Source of the DNA: Streptomyces sp. CB02056
GTDB lineage: Bacteria; Actinomycetota; Actinomycetes; Streptomycetales; Streptomycetaceae
Assembly (NCBI RefSeq): GCF_001905545.1
Contig: NZ_LIPD01000001.1
Location: 519,561-583,560 of the forward strand
Direction of reading: 5' to 3'
DNA length: 64,000 nt
In this document: in pieces, positions 43,572-54,934 of the stretch
How positions within the stretch are numbered: position 1 is the stretch's first letter
Layout: the number at the start of each line of letters is the position of its first letter
Translations under genes and position numbers: made by a program
The notes under the pieces: model-generated
What the model saw: only the letters and a program-made list of their open reading frames with translations
Databases searched by the model: none
Told to the model about the DNA's origin: nothing

Positions 43572-44971
43572 TCGCACTGACCCTCGCCGAGGTGGCCGCC
43601 GCCGTCGGAGGCACGCTGGACGGCGCCGACCCGGACGCCCTGGTCACCGGCCCGGTCGAGGTCGACTCGCGGAAGGTGGCCCCCGGCGGCCTGTTCGCGG
43701 CCTTCGTCGGCGAGCACGTGGACGGCCACGACTACGCGGCCAAGGCGGTCGGGGACGGCGCCGTCGCGGTGCTGGCCTCCCGCCCGGTCGGCGTGCCCGC
43801 CGTCCTGGTCGACAGTGTGGTGGAGGCGCTCGGCCGGCTGGCCCGCGCCGTGGTCGCCCGCGCCGAGGGCACCGCCGTGGTCGCCCTGACCGGCTCGGCC
43901 GGCAAGACCAGCACCAAGGACCTGATCGCCCAGCTGCTCCAGCGCCGCGGCGAGACCGTCTACCCGCCCGGCTCGCTCAACAACGAGATCGGCCACCCGA
44001 TGACCGCGCTGCGGGTCGAGGCCGGCACCCGGCACCTGGTCATGGAGATGGGCGCCCGGCACAAGGGCGACATCGAGTACCTCACCTCGATCACCCCGCC
44101 CCGGATCGGCGTGGTGCTCAACGTCGGCACCGCCCACGTCGGCGAGTTCGGCTCCCAGGAGGCGATCGCCGAGGCCAAGGGCGAACTGGTGGAGTCGCTG
44201 CCGGCCGACGGCGCCGCGATCCTCAACGCGGACGACCGGCTGGTGCGCGCGATGGCCTCCCGTACCAGGGCGAAGGTGGTCCTGTTCGGGGAATCGCCGG
44301 ACGCCCACGTCCGGGCCACCGACGTTCGCCTGGACGCCACCGGGCGGCCATCGTTCACGCTCACCACCCCGGCCGGTTCCGCGCCCGTGCAGCTGCGCCT
44401 GTACGGTGAGCACCACGTCTCGAACGCCCTCGCCGCCGCAGCGGTGGCGGTGGAGCTCGGGATGTCCGTCGACGACACCGCGGCAGCCCTGGGCGAAGCG
44501 GGTGCGCTGTCCCGCTGGCGCATGGAGGTCGTCGACCGGGCCGACGGTGTCACCGTCGTGAACGACGCCTACAACGCGAACCCCGACTCGATGCGGGCCG
44601 CGCTGCGGGCGCTCGTCTCGATGGGTGGCCGGGGCCCGGAGCGCCGCCGCACCTGGGCGGTGCTCGGCGAGATGCGGGAGCTCGGCGAGGACAGCCTGGC
44701 CGAGCACGACGCCATCGGGCGGCTCGCCGTCCGGCTGGACGTCACCAAGCTGGTGGCGGTCGGCGGACGCGAGGCGGCCTGCATGGAACTCGGCGCGAGG
44801 AACGAAGGTTCGTGGGGTGAGGAGTCGGTGCTGGTGTCCGACGCGGACGCGGCGGTCGAGCTGCTGCGCAGTCAGCTGCGGCCGGGGGACGTGGTCCTGG
44901 TGAAGGCTTCCCGTTCGGTGGGGCTGGAGAAGGTGGCCGAGGCCCTCCTGACGGACGGTGTGGCCGCCTGA
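43568..44971 (+). CDS. murF: UDP-MurNAc-tripeptide:D-Ala-D-Ala ligase MurF
   Basis: This 467-residue Mur ligase attaches D-Ala-D-Ala. It contains the P-loop [13 protein letters not shown] near residue 112, [25 protein letters not shown], and [15 protein letters not shown] near the C terminus. It starts at GTG 43568 overlapping murE (GTGA), and its stop shares one base with the mraY start (TGATG). Confidence 0.96.
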   Translation: MIALTLAEVAAAVGGTLDGADPDALVTGPVEVDSRKVAPGGLFAAFVGEHVDGHDYAAKAVGDGAVAVLASRPVGVPAVLVDSVVEALGRLARAVVARAEGTAVVALTGSAGKTSTKDLIAQLLQRRGETVYPPGSLNNEIGHPMTALRVEAGTRHLVMEMGARHKGDIEYLTSITPPRIGVVLNVGTAHVGEFGSQEAIAEAKGELVESLPADGAAILNADDRLVRAMASRTRAKVVLFGESPDAHVRATDVRLDATGRPSFTLTTPAGSAPVQLRLYGEHHVSNALAAAAVAVELGMSVDDTAAALGEAGALSRWRMEVVDRADGVTVVNDAYNANPDSMRAALRALVSMGGRGPERRRTWAVLGEMRELGEDSLAEHDAIGRLAVRLDVTKLVAVGGREAACMELGARNEGSWGEESVLVSDADAAVELLRSQLRPGDVVLVKASRSVGLEKVAEALLTDGVAA

Positions 44972-46032
44972 TGAAGCAGATCCTTTTCTCCGGGATGATC
45001 GGTCTCATCCTGTCGCTGCTCGGCACCCCCGCCCTGATCAAGGTGCTCGCGAAGCACGGCTACGGCCAGTACATCCGGGACGACGGCCCCAAGGCGCACC
45101 ACAGCAAGAAGGGCACGCCCACCATGGGCGGCATCGCCTTCATCCTGGCGACCCTGATCGCGTACTTCGCCACGAAGGCGATAACGGGCGAGAGCCCGAC
45201 CGCCTCCGGGCTGTTGGTGCTCTTCCTGACCGCGGGCCTCGGCCTGGTCGGCTTCCTGGACGACTACATCAAGGTGGTCAAGCGCCGCTCGCTGGGCCTG
45301 CGGGCCAAGGCGAAGCTGGCCGGCCAGTCGATCGTCGGCCTCGGGTTCGCCATCCTGGCGATGCAGTTCCCGGACGACCGCGGGCTCAACCCGGCGTCCC
45401 AGAGCCTGTCCTTCGTCCGGGACTTCAAGTGGGCGATCGGCCCCGTCCTGTTCGTCATCTTCGCGTACTTCATGATCGCCGCGATGTCGAACGGCGTGAA
45501 CCTGACGGACGGTCTGGACGGCCTGGCCACCGGCGCCTCGGTGATGGTCTTCGGCGCCTACACCTTCATCGGCATCTGGGAGCACACCCAGAGCTGCGCC
45601 TACGCGATCACCGCGACCGCCAACTGCTACGACATCCGGGACCCGCTGGACCTCGCCGTCGTGGCCTCCGCCCTGATGGGCTCCTGCTTCGGCTTCCTGT
45701 GGTGGAACACCTCGCCCGCCAAGATCTTCATGGGTGACACCGGCTCGCTCGCCCTCGGCGGCGCCCTGGCCGGTCTGGCGATCTGCTCCCGCACCGAGCT
45801 GCTGCTCGCCCTGCTCGGCGGCCTCTACGTGATCATCACCCTCTCGGTGATCATCCAGGTCGGCTCCTTCCGGATGACCGGCAAGCGCGTCTTCAAGATG
45901 GCGCCGTTGCAGCACCACTTCGAACTCAAGGGCTGGACCGAGGTCCTGATCGTCGTCCGGTTCTGGATCATCCAGGGCCTGTGCGTCGCCGTCGGCCTCG
46001 GCCTGTTCTACGCGGGATGGGTGACCGGATGA
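44971..46032 (+). CDS. mraY: Phospho-MurNAc-pentapeptide transferase MraY
   Basis: This 353-residue integral membrane enzyme makes lipid I from UDP-MurNAc-pentapeptide and undecaprenyl phosphate. About ten membrane segments are visible. Catalytic aspartates sit in FLDDYIK and [12 protein letters not shown], and the KGTPTMGG and [15 protein letters not shown] motifs are intact. The ATG overlaps the murF stop, and its stop overlaps murD as ATGA. Confidence 0.97.
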   Translation: MKQILFSGMIGLILSLLGTPALIKVLAKHGYGQYIRDDGPKAHHSKKGTPTMGGIAFILATLIAYFATKAITGESPTASGLLVLFLTAGLGLVGFLDDYIKVVKRRSLGLRAKAKLAGQSIVGLGFAILAMQFPDDRGLNPASQSLSFVRDFKWAIGPVLFVIFAYFMIAAMSNGVNLTDGLDGLATGASVMVFGAYTFIGIWEHTQSCAYAITATANCYDIRDPLDLAVVASALMGSCFGFLWWNTSPAKIFMGDTGSLALGGALAGLAICSRTELLLALLGGLYVIITLSVIIQVGSFRMTGKRVFKMAPLQHHFELKGWTEVLIVVRFWIIQGLCVAVGLGLFYAGWVTG

Positions 46033-47486
46033 CCGACCCCGACCTGACCACCCCGGCCAACCCGGACTTCGCCGGCCTGCCGGTCGCCGTCGCCGGGCTC
46101 GGCGTCTCGGGCATCAGCGCCGCGCGCGTCCTGCACGGCCTCGGCGCCCGGGTCACCGTGGTGGACGGCGGCAGCGGCCCCGGCCTGGCCGCCCGGGCCG
46201 CCGAGCTGGAGGCGCTCGGCGTCACCGTGCGGCTCGGCGACGGCGCGAGCCTGCCCGAGGGCACCGAACTGATCGTCACCTCGCCCGGCTGGGCGCCGGA
46301 CAGCCCGCTGTTCGCCACCGCCGAGGCGGCCGGGGTGCCGGTCTGGGGCGACGTCGAGCTGGCCTGGCGGCTGCGCAGGCCGCTGCCCGGCACCGGCGAG
46401 CCCGCCCCCTGGCTGGCCGTCACCGGCACCAACGGCAAGACCACCACCGTCCAGATGCTCGCCTCGATCCTCACCGCCGCCGGCAAGCGCACCGCCGCCG
46501 TCGGCAACGTCGGGGTCTCGGTCCTGGACGCGGTGCTCGCCGAGGAGCCGTACGACGTGCTCGCCGTCGAGCTCTCCAGCTACCAACTGCACTGGGCGCC
46601 CTCGCTGCGCCCGCACTCGGCCGCGGTGCTCAACCTGGCGCCCGACCACCTCGACTGGCACGGCTCGATGGAGGCGTACGCCGCCGACAAGGGCCGGATC
46701 TACGAGGGCAACACGGTCGCCTGCGTGTACAACCTGGCCGACCCGGCCACCGAGGCGCTGGTCCGCGAGGCCGACGTCGAGGAGGGCTGCCGGGCGATCG
46801 GCTTCGGCCTCGGCGCCCCCGGCCCGTCGAACCTCGGCGTGGTGGACGGGCTGCTGGTGGACCGCGCCTTCGTCGAGGACCGGGCCAAGAACGCGGCCGA
46901 GCTGGGCGCGGTGTCGGACGTGAACCCGCCGGCCCCGCACAACATCGCCAACGCGCTCGCCGCGGCGGCGCTGGCCCGGGCGTACGGCGTCGAGCCGAAG
47001 GCCGTCCGGGAGGGCCTGCGGGCCTTCCGCCCGGACGCCCACCGGATCGCCGAGGTCGGCGTGGTCCGCGAGGTCACGTACATCGACGACTCCAAGGCCA
47101 CCAACACCCACGCGGCGGCCGCCTCGCTGGCCGCCTACCGGCCGATCGTCTGGATCGCCGGGGGCCTGGCCAAGGGCGCGACCTTCGACGACCTGGTGCA
47201 GGGCGCGGCCGAGCGGCTGCGCGCCGTGGTGCTGATCGGCCAGGACCGGGCGGTGATCCGGGAGGCGCTGGAGCGACACGCTCCGGATGTGCCGGTGATC
47301 GAGGCGGCCGAGGGCCAGACTGGCGCGGTGGCGATGGCCGAGGTCGTTCGAACGGCCGCGTCGCTCGCCCGATCGGGTGACACGGTGCTGCTGGCGCCGG
47401 CCTGCGCCTCGATGGACATGTTCACCAACTACGGCGAGCGCGGCGACCTCTTCGCGGCGTCCGTCCGGGAGCTGGCGGGCGAGTAG
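46029..47486 (+). CDS. murD: UDP-MurNAc-L-alanine:D-glutamate ligase MurD
   Basis: This 485-residue Mur ligase adds D-Glu. Features are the N-terminal dinucleotide-like fold [16 protein letters not shown]-loop [19 protein letters not shown]-type segment ([10 protein letters not shown]), [12 protein letters not shown], and [12 protein letters not shown]. The ATG 46029 overlaps the mraY stop. FtsW begins after about 90 bases. Confidence 0.96.
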   Translation: MTDPDLTTPANPDFAGLPVAVAGLGVSGISAARVLHGLGARVTVVDGGSGPGLAARAAELEALGVTVRLGDGASLPEGTELIVTSPGWAPDSPLFATAEAAGVPVWGDVELAWRLRRPLPGTGEPAPWLAVTGTNGKTTTVQMLASILTAAGKRTAAVGNVGVSVLDAVLAEEPYDVLAVELSSYQLHWAPSLRPHSAAVLNLAPDHLDWHGSMEAYAADKGRIYEGNTVACVYNLADPATEALVREADVEEGCRAIGFGLGAPGPSNLGVVDGLLVDRAFVEDRAKNAAELGAVSDVNPPAPHNIANALAAAALARAYGVEPKAVREGLRAFRPDAHRIAEVGVVREVTYIDDSKATNTHAAAASLAAYRPIVWIAGGLAKGATFDDLVQGAAERLRAVVLIGQDRAVIREALERHAPDVPVIEAAEGQTGAVAMAEVVRTAASLARSGDTVLLAPACASMDMFTNYGERGDLFAASVRELAGE

Positions 47487-47577
47487 TCAGGCGGGTGGAC
47501 GGGCCGGCGCGGGCGCGTCGGACGGAGAGAGTGAGCGGGGAGCGGTGGCGGGGCAGGGCAGAGCGGATTCCGGCGTT

Positions 47578-48915
47578 GTGAAGCGGGACGCCGCCGAGCC
47601 GATGAGGGTGATCTCCGCCACCACGACCAAGTACAAGTCGGCCGGTCCGCTGGCCCGCCTCCAGGCCTTCCGGGCCCGGTGGCGGTACTGGCTGGACCGG
47701 CCGCTCACCCCGTACCTGCTGGTGCTCGGCAGCACCCTGCTGCTGGTCGTGCTCGGCCTGATGATGGTCTTCTCGGCCTCGCAGATCCTCGCCCTGAACC
47801 AGCACCACACGGCGCAGTACTACTTCCTCAAGCAGCTGATCGCGGCCATCCTCGGCCTGGTCCTGCTGATCGGCTTCGCCTCCGTCCCGGTGGCGGTGCT
47901 GCGGGTGATCACCTACCCGGTGATGATCGCGGTGATCGGCGCCCTCACCCTGGTCGCCATCCCCGGCATCGGGGTGCGGATCAACGGCAACCAGAACTGG
48001 CTGGATTTCGGCTTCTTCCAGTTCCAGCCCTCGGAGTTCGCCAAGCTCGCGCTGGTGCTCTGGGGCGCCGACCTGCTCGCCCGCAAGCAGAAGGCCGGCA
48101 CCCTCAACTCGTGGAAGCACCTGCTGGTGCCGCTGGTGCCGGGGGCCCTGCTGCTGCTCGCGCTGATCATGTTCGGCGGCGACATGGGCACCTCGATGAT
48201 CCTGGTGGCGATGCTGTTCGCGCTGCTCTGGATGGTCGGCGCGCCGCTGCGGCTGTTCGTGGCCACCGTCGGGGTGGCGGTGGTGGTCTGCACCGCGCTG
48301 GTGGTCACCGTCCCGCACCGGGCCGAGCGGCTGGGCTGCATCGGCGTCACCAAGCTCGACCCGGAGGGCGCCTGCTTCCAGGCCCTGCACGGCGTCTTCG
48401 CGTTCGCCAACGGCGGCGGCTTCGGTACCGGCCTCGGCGCCGGCGTGGAGAAATGGGGCCAGCTGCCCGAGGCGCACACCGACTTCATCTTCGCCGCGAC
48501 CGGCGAGGAACTCGGTCTGGTGGGGACGCTGTCGGTGCTTGGTCTCTTCGCGGCACTAGGCTACGCGGGTATCCGTGTGGCCATCGGTACGAAGGACCCC
48601 TTCGTCAGGTACGCCGCGGGAGCCGCCACCACCTGGATCATGGCGCAGGCCATGATCAACCTGGGGTCGGCGCTGGGACTGCTGCCCATCGCGGGCGTCC
48701 CGCTCCCGCTGTTCTCCTACGGCGGTTCCGCCATGCTGTCGGCCATGTCCGCGATTGGTGTGCTGCTGTGCCTGGCGCGCAGCACCTCGGGCGCGAAGGC
48801 GGCCCTGGCCGCCCGGAGCAAGAACTCCCGGATCAGGAGACAACTGGCCCGGGTGCTGCCACGACGACGAACCACAGCGCGCCCGGCCCCGGGGCCGGCA
48901 CGCAGGGAGCGGTGA
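47578..48915 (+). CDS. ftsW: Septal peptidoglycan polymerase FtsW
   Basis: This SEDS-family glycosyltransferase polymerises lipid II at the division site with FtsI. About ten membrane segments are present from residue 45 on; conserved pieces include QNWLDFGFFQFQPSEFAK, GGDMGTSMI, ANGGGFGTGLGAG and PLPLFSYGGSAML. The basic C terminus is Arg-rich. The start is uncertain: GTG 47545, GTG 47578 and ATG 47602 are all in frame and none has a clear Shine-Dalgarno; I chose 47578. It follows murD by 91 bases. Confidence 0.9.
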   Translation: MKRDAAEPMRVISATTTKYKSAGPLARLQAFRARWRYWLDRPLTPYLLVLGSTLLLVVLGLMMVFSASQILALNQHHTAQYYFLKQLIAAILGLVLLIGFASVPVAVLRVITYPVMIAVIGALTLVAIPGIGVRINGNQNWLDFGFFQFQPSEFAKLALVLWGADLLARKQKAGTLNSWKHLLVPLVPGALLLLALIMFGGDMGTSMILVAMLFALLWMVGAPLRLFVATVGVAVVVCTALVVTVPHRAERLGCIGVTKLDPEGACFQALHGVFAFANGGGFGTGLGAGVEKWGQLPEAHTDFIFAATGEELGLVGTLSVLGLFAALGYAGIRVAIGTKDPFVRYAAGAATTWIMAQAMINLGSALGLLPIAGVPLPLFSYGGSAMLSAMSAIGVLLCLARSTSGAKAALAARSKNSRIRRQLARVLPRRRTTARPAPGPARRER

Positions 48916-48921
48916 ATTTCG

Positions 48922-50028
48922 GTGCATGTCGTACTCGCCGGCGGGGGGACCGCCGGTCACATCGAGCCGGCCATGGCCCTCGCGGATGCCCTCCGCAGGC
49001 ACGACCCGTCCGTCGGGATCACCGCCCTGGGCACCGAGCGCGGACTGGAGACCCGACTGGTACCCGAGCGCGGCTACCAGCTCGAGCTCATCCCGGCCGT
49101 CCCGCTGCCCCGCAAGCCCACCCCGGAGCTGATCACCGTCCCCGGCCGGCTGCGCGGCACCGTCCGGGCGGCCCAGGAGATCATCGAGCGGGTCAACGCG
49201 GACGCCGTGGTCGGCTTCGGCGGCTACGTCGCGATGCCCGCCTACCTGGCCGCCAAGCGGGCCGGGGTGCCGATCGTGGTGCACGAGGCGAACGCCCGCC
49301 CGGGCCTGGCCAACAAGATCGGCGCCCGCTACAGCGACTTCGTGGCGGTCTCCACGCCGGACAGCAAGCTGCGCGACTCCCGGTACATCGGCATCCCGCT
49401 GCGCCGGACCATCGCCACCCTGGACCGCGGCGCGGCCCGTCCGGAGGCCCGCCAGTACTTCGGCCTCGACCAGCGGCTGCCCACCCTGCTGGTCTCCGGC
49501 GGCTCCCAGGGCGCCCGCCGGCTCAACGAGACGATCACCGCGATCGCCCCGCGGCTCCAGCAGTACGGCGTGCAGATCCTGCACGCGGTCGGCCCGAAGA
49601 ACGAGCTGCCGCAGGTGGCGGACGTCCCCGGGATGCCGCCGTACCGCCCGGTGCCGTACCTGGACCGGATGGACCTCGCCTACGCGGCCGCCGACATGAT
49701 GCTCTGCCGGGCCGGCGCCATGACGGTGGCCGAGCTGGCGGCCGTCGGCCTGCCCGCCGCGTTCGTCCCGCTGCCGATCGGCAACGGCGAGCAGCGGCTG
49801 AACGCCCAGCCGATGGTCAAGGCCGGCGGCGGTCTGCTGGTGGACGACGCCGAGCTGACCCCGGACTGGGTGCTGCAGAACGTGCTGCCGGTGCTCACCG
49901 ACCCGCAGCGGCTGTGGGACATGAGCCGTTCGGCCGCCGAGTTCGGCCGCCGGGACGCCGACGACCTGCTGGTCGGCATGGTCTACGAGGCCATCCAGGC
50001 CCACCGCGGCGGCCGCCGCCGTGGCTGA
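48922..50028 (+). CDS. murG: Lipid II synthase MurG (GlcNAc transferase)
   Basis: This 368-residue GT28 glycosyltransferase adds GlcNAc to lipid I on the inner face of the membrane. It has the N-terminal [19 protein letters not shown] loop, the [16 protein letters not shown] motif, [14 protein letters not shown], the [14 protein letters not shown] loop and the [18 protein letters not shown] signature. The start is GTG 48922. It overlaps ftsQ by 8 bases. No murC gene lies between murG and ftsQ. Confidence 0.96.
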   Translation: MHVVLAGGGTAGHIEPAMALADALRRHDPSVGITALGTERGLETRLVPERGYQLELIPAVPLPRKPTPELITVPGRLRGTVRAAQEIIERVNADAVVGFGGYVAMPAYLAAKRAGVPIVVHEANARPGLANKIGARYSDFVAVSTPDSKLRDSRYIGIPLRRTIATLDRGAARPEARQYFGLDQRLPTLLVSGGSQGARRLNETITAIAPRLQQYGVQILHAVGPKNELPQVADVPGMPPYRPVPYLDRMDLAYAAADMMLCRAGAMTVAELAAVGLPAAFVPLPIGNGEQRLNAQPMVKAGGGLLVDDAELTPDWVLQNVLPVLTDPQRLWDMSRSAAEFGRRDADDLLVGMVYEAIQAHRGGRRRG

Positions 50029-50797
50029 CGGCCGGCTCGCCGACCCGCTGGAGGAGGAGCTGGAGGTGGAGGAGTCCGCTCCCCGCCTCCGGCTCTCCCG
50101 GCGGGGCATCGTGGTGCTGGGCGCGCTCGGCGCCGCGGTGCTCGGCGTGCTGGCCTGGCTGGTGTTCTTCTCCTCGGTCCTGGACGTGCGCACTGTCGCC
50201 GTCCAGGGCGCGGGCGACGACAAGCTGACGCCGGACCAGGTCCGCGAGGCGGTCGGCGGGCTCGGCGACGGGCCGCTGGCGCGGGTGGACCTGGACGGCG
50301 TCCGGCACCGGGTGGAGGGGATCCCCCGGGTGGCCAGGGCCGAGGTGTGGCGGGGCTGGCCGCACACCCTGCGGGTGAAGGTGGTCCAGCGCACGGCGGT
50401 GGCCGCGGTCAAGGGGGACGACGGCCGGTTCACCCAGGTCGACGCCGGGGGCGTGAGCTTCGCCACCGAACCGGCCCCGCCCGAGGGCGTCCCGGTGGTC
50501 GAGCTGCGACTCAGTCAGCAGGCGAACGACGTCGACGGGGTGATCTCCCGTCCGCAGCTGGTGCAGGGCGCGGTGGCGGTGGCCGCCGGGCTGCCGCCGG
50601 AGGTCGCCAAGCGGGTCGGCTCGGTGCTGGTGCACTCGTACGACGACATCCAGTTGCAGCTCAGCGGGGGTGCGACGGTGCGCTGGGGGAGTCCGGAGCA
50701 GATCGACCGCAAGGCCCGGGTCCTGGTCGCGCTCCTGAACCAGAAGGGCACGAACTTCGACGTGACGGCGCCGGAGGCGCCGGCGGTGTCGGGATGA
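50021..50797 (+). CDS. ftsQ: Cell division protein FtsQ
   Basis: This 258-residue bitopic protein has a short cytoplasmic acidic N terminus, one membrane span (about 28-52), a POTRA domain ([25 protein letters not shown] ...) and a beta domain. It connects FtsL/DivIC-type proteins with the septal synthase. The start GTG 50021 overlaps murG. The transcript probably continues towards ftsZ, but a 364-base gap with its own promoter signals separates them. Confidence 0.94.
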   Translation: MADGRLADPLEEELEVEESAPRLRLSRRGIVVLGALGAAVLGVLAWLVFFSSVLDVRTVAVQGAGDDKLTPDQVREAVGGLGDGPLARVDLDGVRHRVEGIPRVARAEVWRGWPHTLRVKVVQRTAVAAVKGDDGRFTQVDAGGVSFATEPAPPEGVPVVELRLSQQANDVDGVISRPQLVQGAVAVAAGLPPEVAKRVGSVLVHSYDDIQLQLSGGATVRWGSPEQIDRKARVLVALLNQKGTNFDVTAPEAPAVSG

Positions 50798-51161
50798 TCC
50801 GGTAGGTTCTCTGCCTGAGGGAGGGGTTGACGCCTTGAAGTGTCGGCCCGACTCTTGGTGGTCACCCCCGGTTTCCTAAGCCGGCCGATGATCACATAGG
50901 CTCAAAAGAAAAAGGGAAGCTCGGCGTGTTCGTTGAAACGCGTGCCTGGAGCCACCTAGTGTCCTGTGTCACCAGACTGTGTTTCCTGGTGATGTGACGG
51001 AGACACAGAACTAACCCTAAAGGTCAAGTTTAGGGTTGGGGTCGGCGGTCGGCATTTCGGACATTCAGTCAGAAACCAGGCTCCCTACCCATCGACATCC
51101 GTCGGTACGGCCCCGCCCCGGGTCGGGCCGACCCGGAAATTCGAGGCGAGAGGCCTTCGAC
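50798..51161 (+). promoter_or_regulatory. ftsZ promoter region with inverted repeats and GACAC sites
   Basis: These 364 bases contain a good promoter TTGAAA (50933-50938), 18-base spacer, TAGTGT (50957-50962). A second -10-like TAGGCT is at 50897-50902 and TTGACG is at 50827-50832. Three GACAC/GTGTC pentamers (50840-50844, 50966-50970, 51002-51006) resemble the WhiA core site. The leader carries nested inverted repeats, the clearest being AACCCTAAA / TTTAGGGTT (51013-51021 and 51029-51037), plus TCACCAG/CTGGTGA and CTGTGT/ACACAG pairs just upstream. In S. coelicolor ftsZ has several promoters, one developmental; I cannot assign these individually. Confidence 0.6.
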
Positions 51162-52394
51162 GTGGCAGCACCGCAGAACTACCTCGCAGTCATCAAGGTC
51201 GTCGGAATCGGCGGCGGTGGTGTCAACGCCATCAACCGGATGATCGAGGTCGGTCTCAAGGGCGTCGAGTTCATCGCGATCAACACCGATGCGCAGGCCC
51301 TCCTGATGAGCGACGCCGACGTCAAGCTCGATGTGGGCCGTGAACTCACCCGGGGCCTCGGCGCCGGCGCCAACCCCGAGGTCGGCCGCAAGGCCGCCGA
51401 GGACCACCGCGAGGAGATCGAGGAGGTCCTCAAGGGGGCCGACATGGTCTTCGTGACCGCCGGCGAGGGCGGTGGCACGGGCACGGGCGGCGCGCCCGTC
51501 GTCGCCAACATCGCGCGCTCGCTGGGCGCCCTGACGATCGGCGTGGTCACCCGCCCCTTCACCTTCGAGGGCCGCCGCCGGGCCAACCAGGCCGAGGACG
51601 GTATCGCCTCCCTGCGCGAAGAGGTCGACACCCTCATCGTGATCCCCAACGACCGGCTGCTGTCCATCTCGGACCGCCAGGTCAGCGTCCTCGACGCGTT
51701 CCGCTCGGCCGACCAGGTCCTGCTCTCCGGTGTCCAGGGCATCACCGACCTGATCACCACCCCGGGTCTGATCAACCTCGACTTCGCCGACGTCAAGTCC
51801 GTCATGTCGGACGCCGGTTCGGCGCTCATGGGCATCGGCTCCGCCCGCGGTGAGGACCGCGCCAAGGCCGCCGCCGTGATGGCGATCTCCTCGCCGCTGC
51901 TGGAGGCCTCGATCGACGGCGCCCGCGGCGTGCTGCTGTCCATCTCGGGCGGCTCCGACCTCGGCCTGTTCGAGATCAACGAGTCGGCCCAGCTGGTCAG
52001 CGAGGCGGCGCACCCCGAGGCGAACATCATCTTCGGTGCGGTCATCGACGACGCGCTCGGCGACGAGGTCCGGGTCACCGTCATCGCGGCCGGCTTCGAC
52101 GGCGGGCAGCCGCCGGCGATCGTCCGCGACCCGGTGGTCAAGTCCACCACCCCGGAGCGCCCGGCCACCCCGCCGGCCGCCCCGGAGCGCCCGGCCGGCC
52201 GCCCGTACGGGACGATCGGCTCGGTGACGTCCCGTTCGGAGGGCGAGTCCTCGACCACCACGTCGAGCCGGAGCGCCGAGACCTCGACCACCACGACCGC
52301 CTCCGCCCCGGTTCCGCCGCAGGTGCAGCCGGCCCGGCAGCCGTTCGTGGAGAGCCCGGCCGAGGAGCTCGACGTCCCGGATTTCCTTAAGTGA
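51162..52394 (+). CDS. ftsZ: Cell division GTPase FtsZ
   Basis: This 410-residue tubulin homologue polymerises into the Z-ring and, in streptomycetes, the sporulation Z-ladders. It has the N-terminal [17 protein letters not shown], the tubulin signature [13 protein letters not shown] (near residue 105), the T7-loop region with [11 protein letters not shown], a Pro/Ser/Thr-rich linker (about 317-400), and the conserved C-terminal peptide LDVPDFLK that binds SepF. The GTG at 51162 follows GCGAGAGG. It overlaps pgeF as GTGA. Confidence 0.98.
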   Translation: MAAPQNYLAVIKVVGIGGGGVNAINRMIEVGLKGVEFIAINTDAQALLMSDADVKLDVGRELTRGLGAGANPEVGRKAAEDHREEIEEVLKGADMVFVTAGEGGGTGTGGAPVVANIARSLGALTIGVVTRPFTFEGRRRANQAEDGIASLREEVDTLIVIPNDRLLSISDRQVSVLDAFRSADQVLLSGVQGITDLITTPGLINLDFADVKSVMSDAGSALMGIGSARGEDRAKAAAVMAISSPLLEASIDGARGVLLSISGGSDLGLFEINESAQLVSEAAHPEANIIFGAVIDDALGDEVRVTVIAAGFDGGQPPAIVRDPVVKSTTPERPATPPAAPERPAGRPYGTIGSVTSRSEGESSTTTSSRSAETSTTTTASAPVPPQVQPARQPFVESPAEELDVPDFLK

Positions 52395-53122
52395 TCGATC
52401 ACGCGATCCGCGCGGGTGCTCACTTCGCCTTCACCTCACGGTGGGGCGGGGTGAGCACTTCGCCGTACGGGGAGCTCAACCTCGGCGGCGCGGTGGGGGA
52501 CGACCCGGAGGCCGTGCGGGAGAACCGGGCGCTGGCCGCCCGGCGGCTGGGGCTCGACCCGGCCGACGTGGTGTGGATGAACCAGGTGCACGGCGCCGAG
52601 GTCGCGGTGGTGACCGAGCGCCAGCCGCTCGGGCAGGCCCCGACGGTGGACGCGGTGGTCTCCGACCGGGCGCTCGCGCTGGCGGTGCTGACCGCCGACT
52701 GCACCCCGGTGCTGCTGGCCGATCCGGTGGCGGGCGTGGTGGGCGCGGCCCACGCGGGCCGGCCCGGGCTGGCGGCCGGGGTGGTGCCCGCGGCCGTCCG
52801 GGCGATGGTCGAACTGGGCGCGGAGCCCTCGCGGATCACCGCCGCCACCGGGCCCGCGGTCTGCGGCCGCTGCTACGAGGTGCCGGCCGAACTGCGCGCC
52901 GAGGTCGCCGCGGTGGTGCCGGAGGCCTTCGCCGAGACGTCCTGGGGGACTCCGGCCCTGGACGTGCCGGAGGGAGTCGCGGCCCAGCTGGCCGCGGCGG
53001 GGGTCAAGGAGCTGGTGCGGTCACCGGTCTGCACCCTCGAATCCGCCGATCACTACTCCTATCGCCGCGAGCAGCGCACCGGCCGGCTCGCGAGCTACGT
53101 CTGGTTGGGCTCTGATCACTGA
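52391..53122 (+). CDS. pgeF: Peptidoglycan editing factor PgeF (YfiH family)
   Basis: This 243-residue YfiH/LACC1-family protein shows the family zinc-site and active-site pieces: [20 protein letters not shown] (Cys), [14 protein letters not shown] (His), CGRCYEVP and a C-terminal SPVCTLES. E. coli PgeF removes wrongly placed L-Ser from UDP-MurNAc precursors; purine nucleoside/laccase activity has also been described in the family. The start GTG 52391 overlaps ftsZ (GTGA). Confidence 0.93.
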   Translation: MIDHAIRAGAHFAFTSRWGGVSTSPYGELNLGGAVGDDPEAVRENRALAARRLGLDPADVVWMNQVHGAEVAVVTERQPLGQAPTVDAVVSDRALALAVLTADCTPVLLADPVAGVVGAAHAGRPGLAAGVVPAAVRAMVELGAEPSRITAATGPAVCGRCYEVPAELRAEVAAVVPEAFAETSWGTPALDVPEGVAAQLAAAGVKELVRSPVCTLESADHYSYRREQRTGRLASYVWLGSDH

Positions 53123-53910
53123 TGACGAACGACATCTACGGACCGTTCCCGGGGAGCGCCGCGTTCGTGGCGGCGCTGACGGAGGGCCAGCGGGCCCGGT
53201 ACGAGGAACTCGGCACCAACCTCGACGTGGTCGAGCGCCGGATCGCGGACGCCTGCGCGGCCGCCGGGCGCGCCCGGAGCGAGGTCACCCTGGTCGTCGT
53301 CACCAAGACCTACCCCGCCGAGGACACCGCGCTGCTGGCCGGACTCGGTGTGACGGATGTCGCGGAGAACCGTGACCAGGACGCCGCTCCCAAGGCGGAG
53401 CAGTGCAGAAACCTTCCTCTTGACTGGCACTTCGTCGGCCAGCTGCAGACCAACAAGGTCCGCTCGGTCGTCCGGTACGCGAACCACGTGCACTCGGTGG
53501 ACCGGCTCCGGCTGGTCCAGTCGCTCTCCGCGGCGGTGCTCAAGTCGGAGCGCCCGGAGCTGGGTTGCCTGGTGCAGGTGGCGCTGGACAAGGCGTACGG
53601 GGAGGGTGAGCACCGGGCGGGGGTCGCGCCGGAGGACGTCGCGCAACTGGCCGACGCGATCGCCGACACGCCCGGGCTGCGACTGGACGGTGTGATGACC
53701 GTCGCTCCGCTGGCGGGCCCGCTGGCCGGGGATCCGGCCCGCGCCTTCGATCGGCTGACGGAAATCGCAACCGCCGTACGGGCGGACCATCCGGCTGCCA
53801 CCATGGTCTCCGCAGGGATGAGCGGCGACCTTGAGCAGGCGATTGCCGCCGGAGCGACACATGTGCGCGTCGGAACGGCGGTACTCGGAGTGAGGTCACC
53901 CCTCAGGTAA
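53122..53910 (+). CDS. YggS/PROSC-family PLP homeostasis protein
   Basis: This 262-residue PLP-binding barrel protein (YggS/PLPBP) probably buffers pyridoxal 5'-phosphate. The Schiff-base lysine is in LVVVTKTYPAEDT, with DVAENRDQDAAPKAEQ and HFVGQLQTNKVRSV conserved, and the C-terminal MVSAGMSGDLEQAIAAGATHVRVG phosphate loop. The ATG overlaps the pgeF stop (TGATG). It lies between the Z-ring genes as in other actinobacteria. Confidence 0.95.
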   Translation: MTNDIYGPFPGSAAFVAALTEGQRARYEELGTNLDVVERRIADACAAAGRARSEVTLVVVTKTYPAEDTALLAGLGVTDVAENRDQDAAPKAEQCRNLPLDWHFVGQLQTNKVRSVVRYANHVHSVDRLRLVQSLSAAVLKSERPELGCLVQVALDKAYGEGEHRAGVAPEDVAQLADAIADTPGLRLDGVMTVAPLAGPLAGDPARAFDRLTEIATAVRADHPAATMVSAGMSGDLEQAIAAGATHVRVGTAVLGVRSPLR

Positions 53911-54217
53911 CGTCACCGGGTAAGTAGATCAGACAGCAGGACAAAATAGGACAGAATCTAGCAGCTCTTCGGAGCGCTAGCGAACCGTGGATCGCAGCTC
54001 CGCGGCCCCCACTCCACGAAACTGACCGGCCGTCGGGCTGACGCGCCGTCGTGGAGGGGCCGCGGAATCCGCAGGCAGGGCCGTCATGTGCCCGGGTTGC
54101 CGGGACGGAGCCGGTCCTGACGGAGCGAGCGGAGCGAGCGACCATCAGAAGGTGCGCGCATCGCGAAGCCCGCCACCGAGCGTCAGCGAGGTGGCTATGA
54201 GCGGAGGAGACAGGAGC
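53911..54217. other. Intergenic region before sepF
   Basis: These 307 bases have no gene. They contain a tandem GGAGCGAGC repeat (54122-54130, 54131-54139) and a hairpin CCACC/GGTGG around 54173-54193 close to the sepF ribosome-binding site. No clear promoter was identified. The continuous open frame extending back from sepF to 54086 lacks coding features. Confidence 0.4.
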
Positions 54218-54835
54218 ATGGCCGGCGCAATGCGCAAGATGGCGGTCTACCTCGGCCTCGTGGAGGACGAGACGTACGACGGCCAGGGGTACGACCCCGA
54301 CGACGACTACGACGCGGACCCCGAGCCGATCCGGACGGGCCAGCGGACCGAGGACATCCCCCGGCCGGCCCCGGCTCCGGTGGCCGCCGCGCCCGCTCCG
54401 GTCTCCTCGATCGCCCCGCAGCCGGTGCCCGCGGCGGTGCCGATCCGACAGGAGACTCCGAGGATGGCCCCCGTGTCGTCCATCACACCCGAACGTCGCC
54501 ACAACCTGGAGAAGAGCGCACCGGTGATCATGCCCAAGGTCGTGAACGAACGAGAGCCCTACCGCATCACCACGCTGCACCCCCGGACCTACAACGAGGC
54601 CCGTACCATCGGGGAACAGTTCCGCGGCGGCACCCCCGTGATCATGAATCTGACGGAGATGGACGACACCGACGCGAAGCGCCTCGTAGACTTCGCCGCT
54701 GGACTCGTCTTCGGTCTGCACGGCAGTATCGAGCGCGTGACACAGAAGGTGTTCCTGCTGTCGCCTGCTAACGTCGATGTCACGGCGGAGGACAAGGCTC
54801 GGATCGCCGAGGGTGGGTTCTTCAACCAGAGCTGA
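54218..54835 (+). CDS. sepF: Z-ring membrane anchor SepF
   Basis: This 205-residue protein begins with the amphipathic membrane-binding helix [18 protein letters not shown], has an acidic Pro-rich linker (about 20-100) and the SepF globular domain (about 115-205) with [19 protein letters not shown] and [23 protein letters not shown]. It bundles and tethers FtsZ, replacing FtsA, which is absent here. The start ATG 54218 has CAGGAG before it; two earlier in-frame ATGs are less good. Confidence 0.95.
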   Translation: MAGAMRKMAVYLGLVEDETYDGQGYDPDDDYDADPEPIRTGQRTEDIPRPAPAPVAAAPAPVSSIAPQPVPAAVPIRQETPRMAPVSSITPERRHNLEKSAPVIMPKVVNEREPYRITTLHPRTYNEARTIGEQFRGGTPVIMNLTEMDDTDAKRLVDFAAGLVFGLHGSIERVTQKVFLLSPANVDVTAEDKARIAEGGFFNQS

Positions 54836-54934
54836 CCCGGCCACGACTTTACGTGTGGATCTGATCAACAGTGGTTTAGCGACAGGTGACGAGCGGCAGG
54901 CCCGAGGGATCGGGACCGGGGAGAGGGAAACGCG

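Noticed and set aside
54086..54217. Extended N terminus of SepF
   Set aside because: The extra codons contain tandem GGAGCGAGC DNA repeats and no conserved residues, while ATG 54218 begins the known membrane-binding helix and has a good ribosome-binding site.
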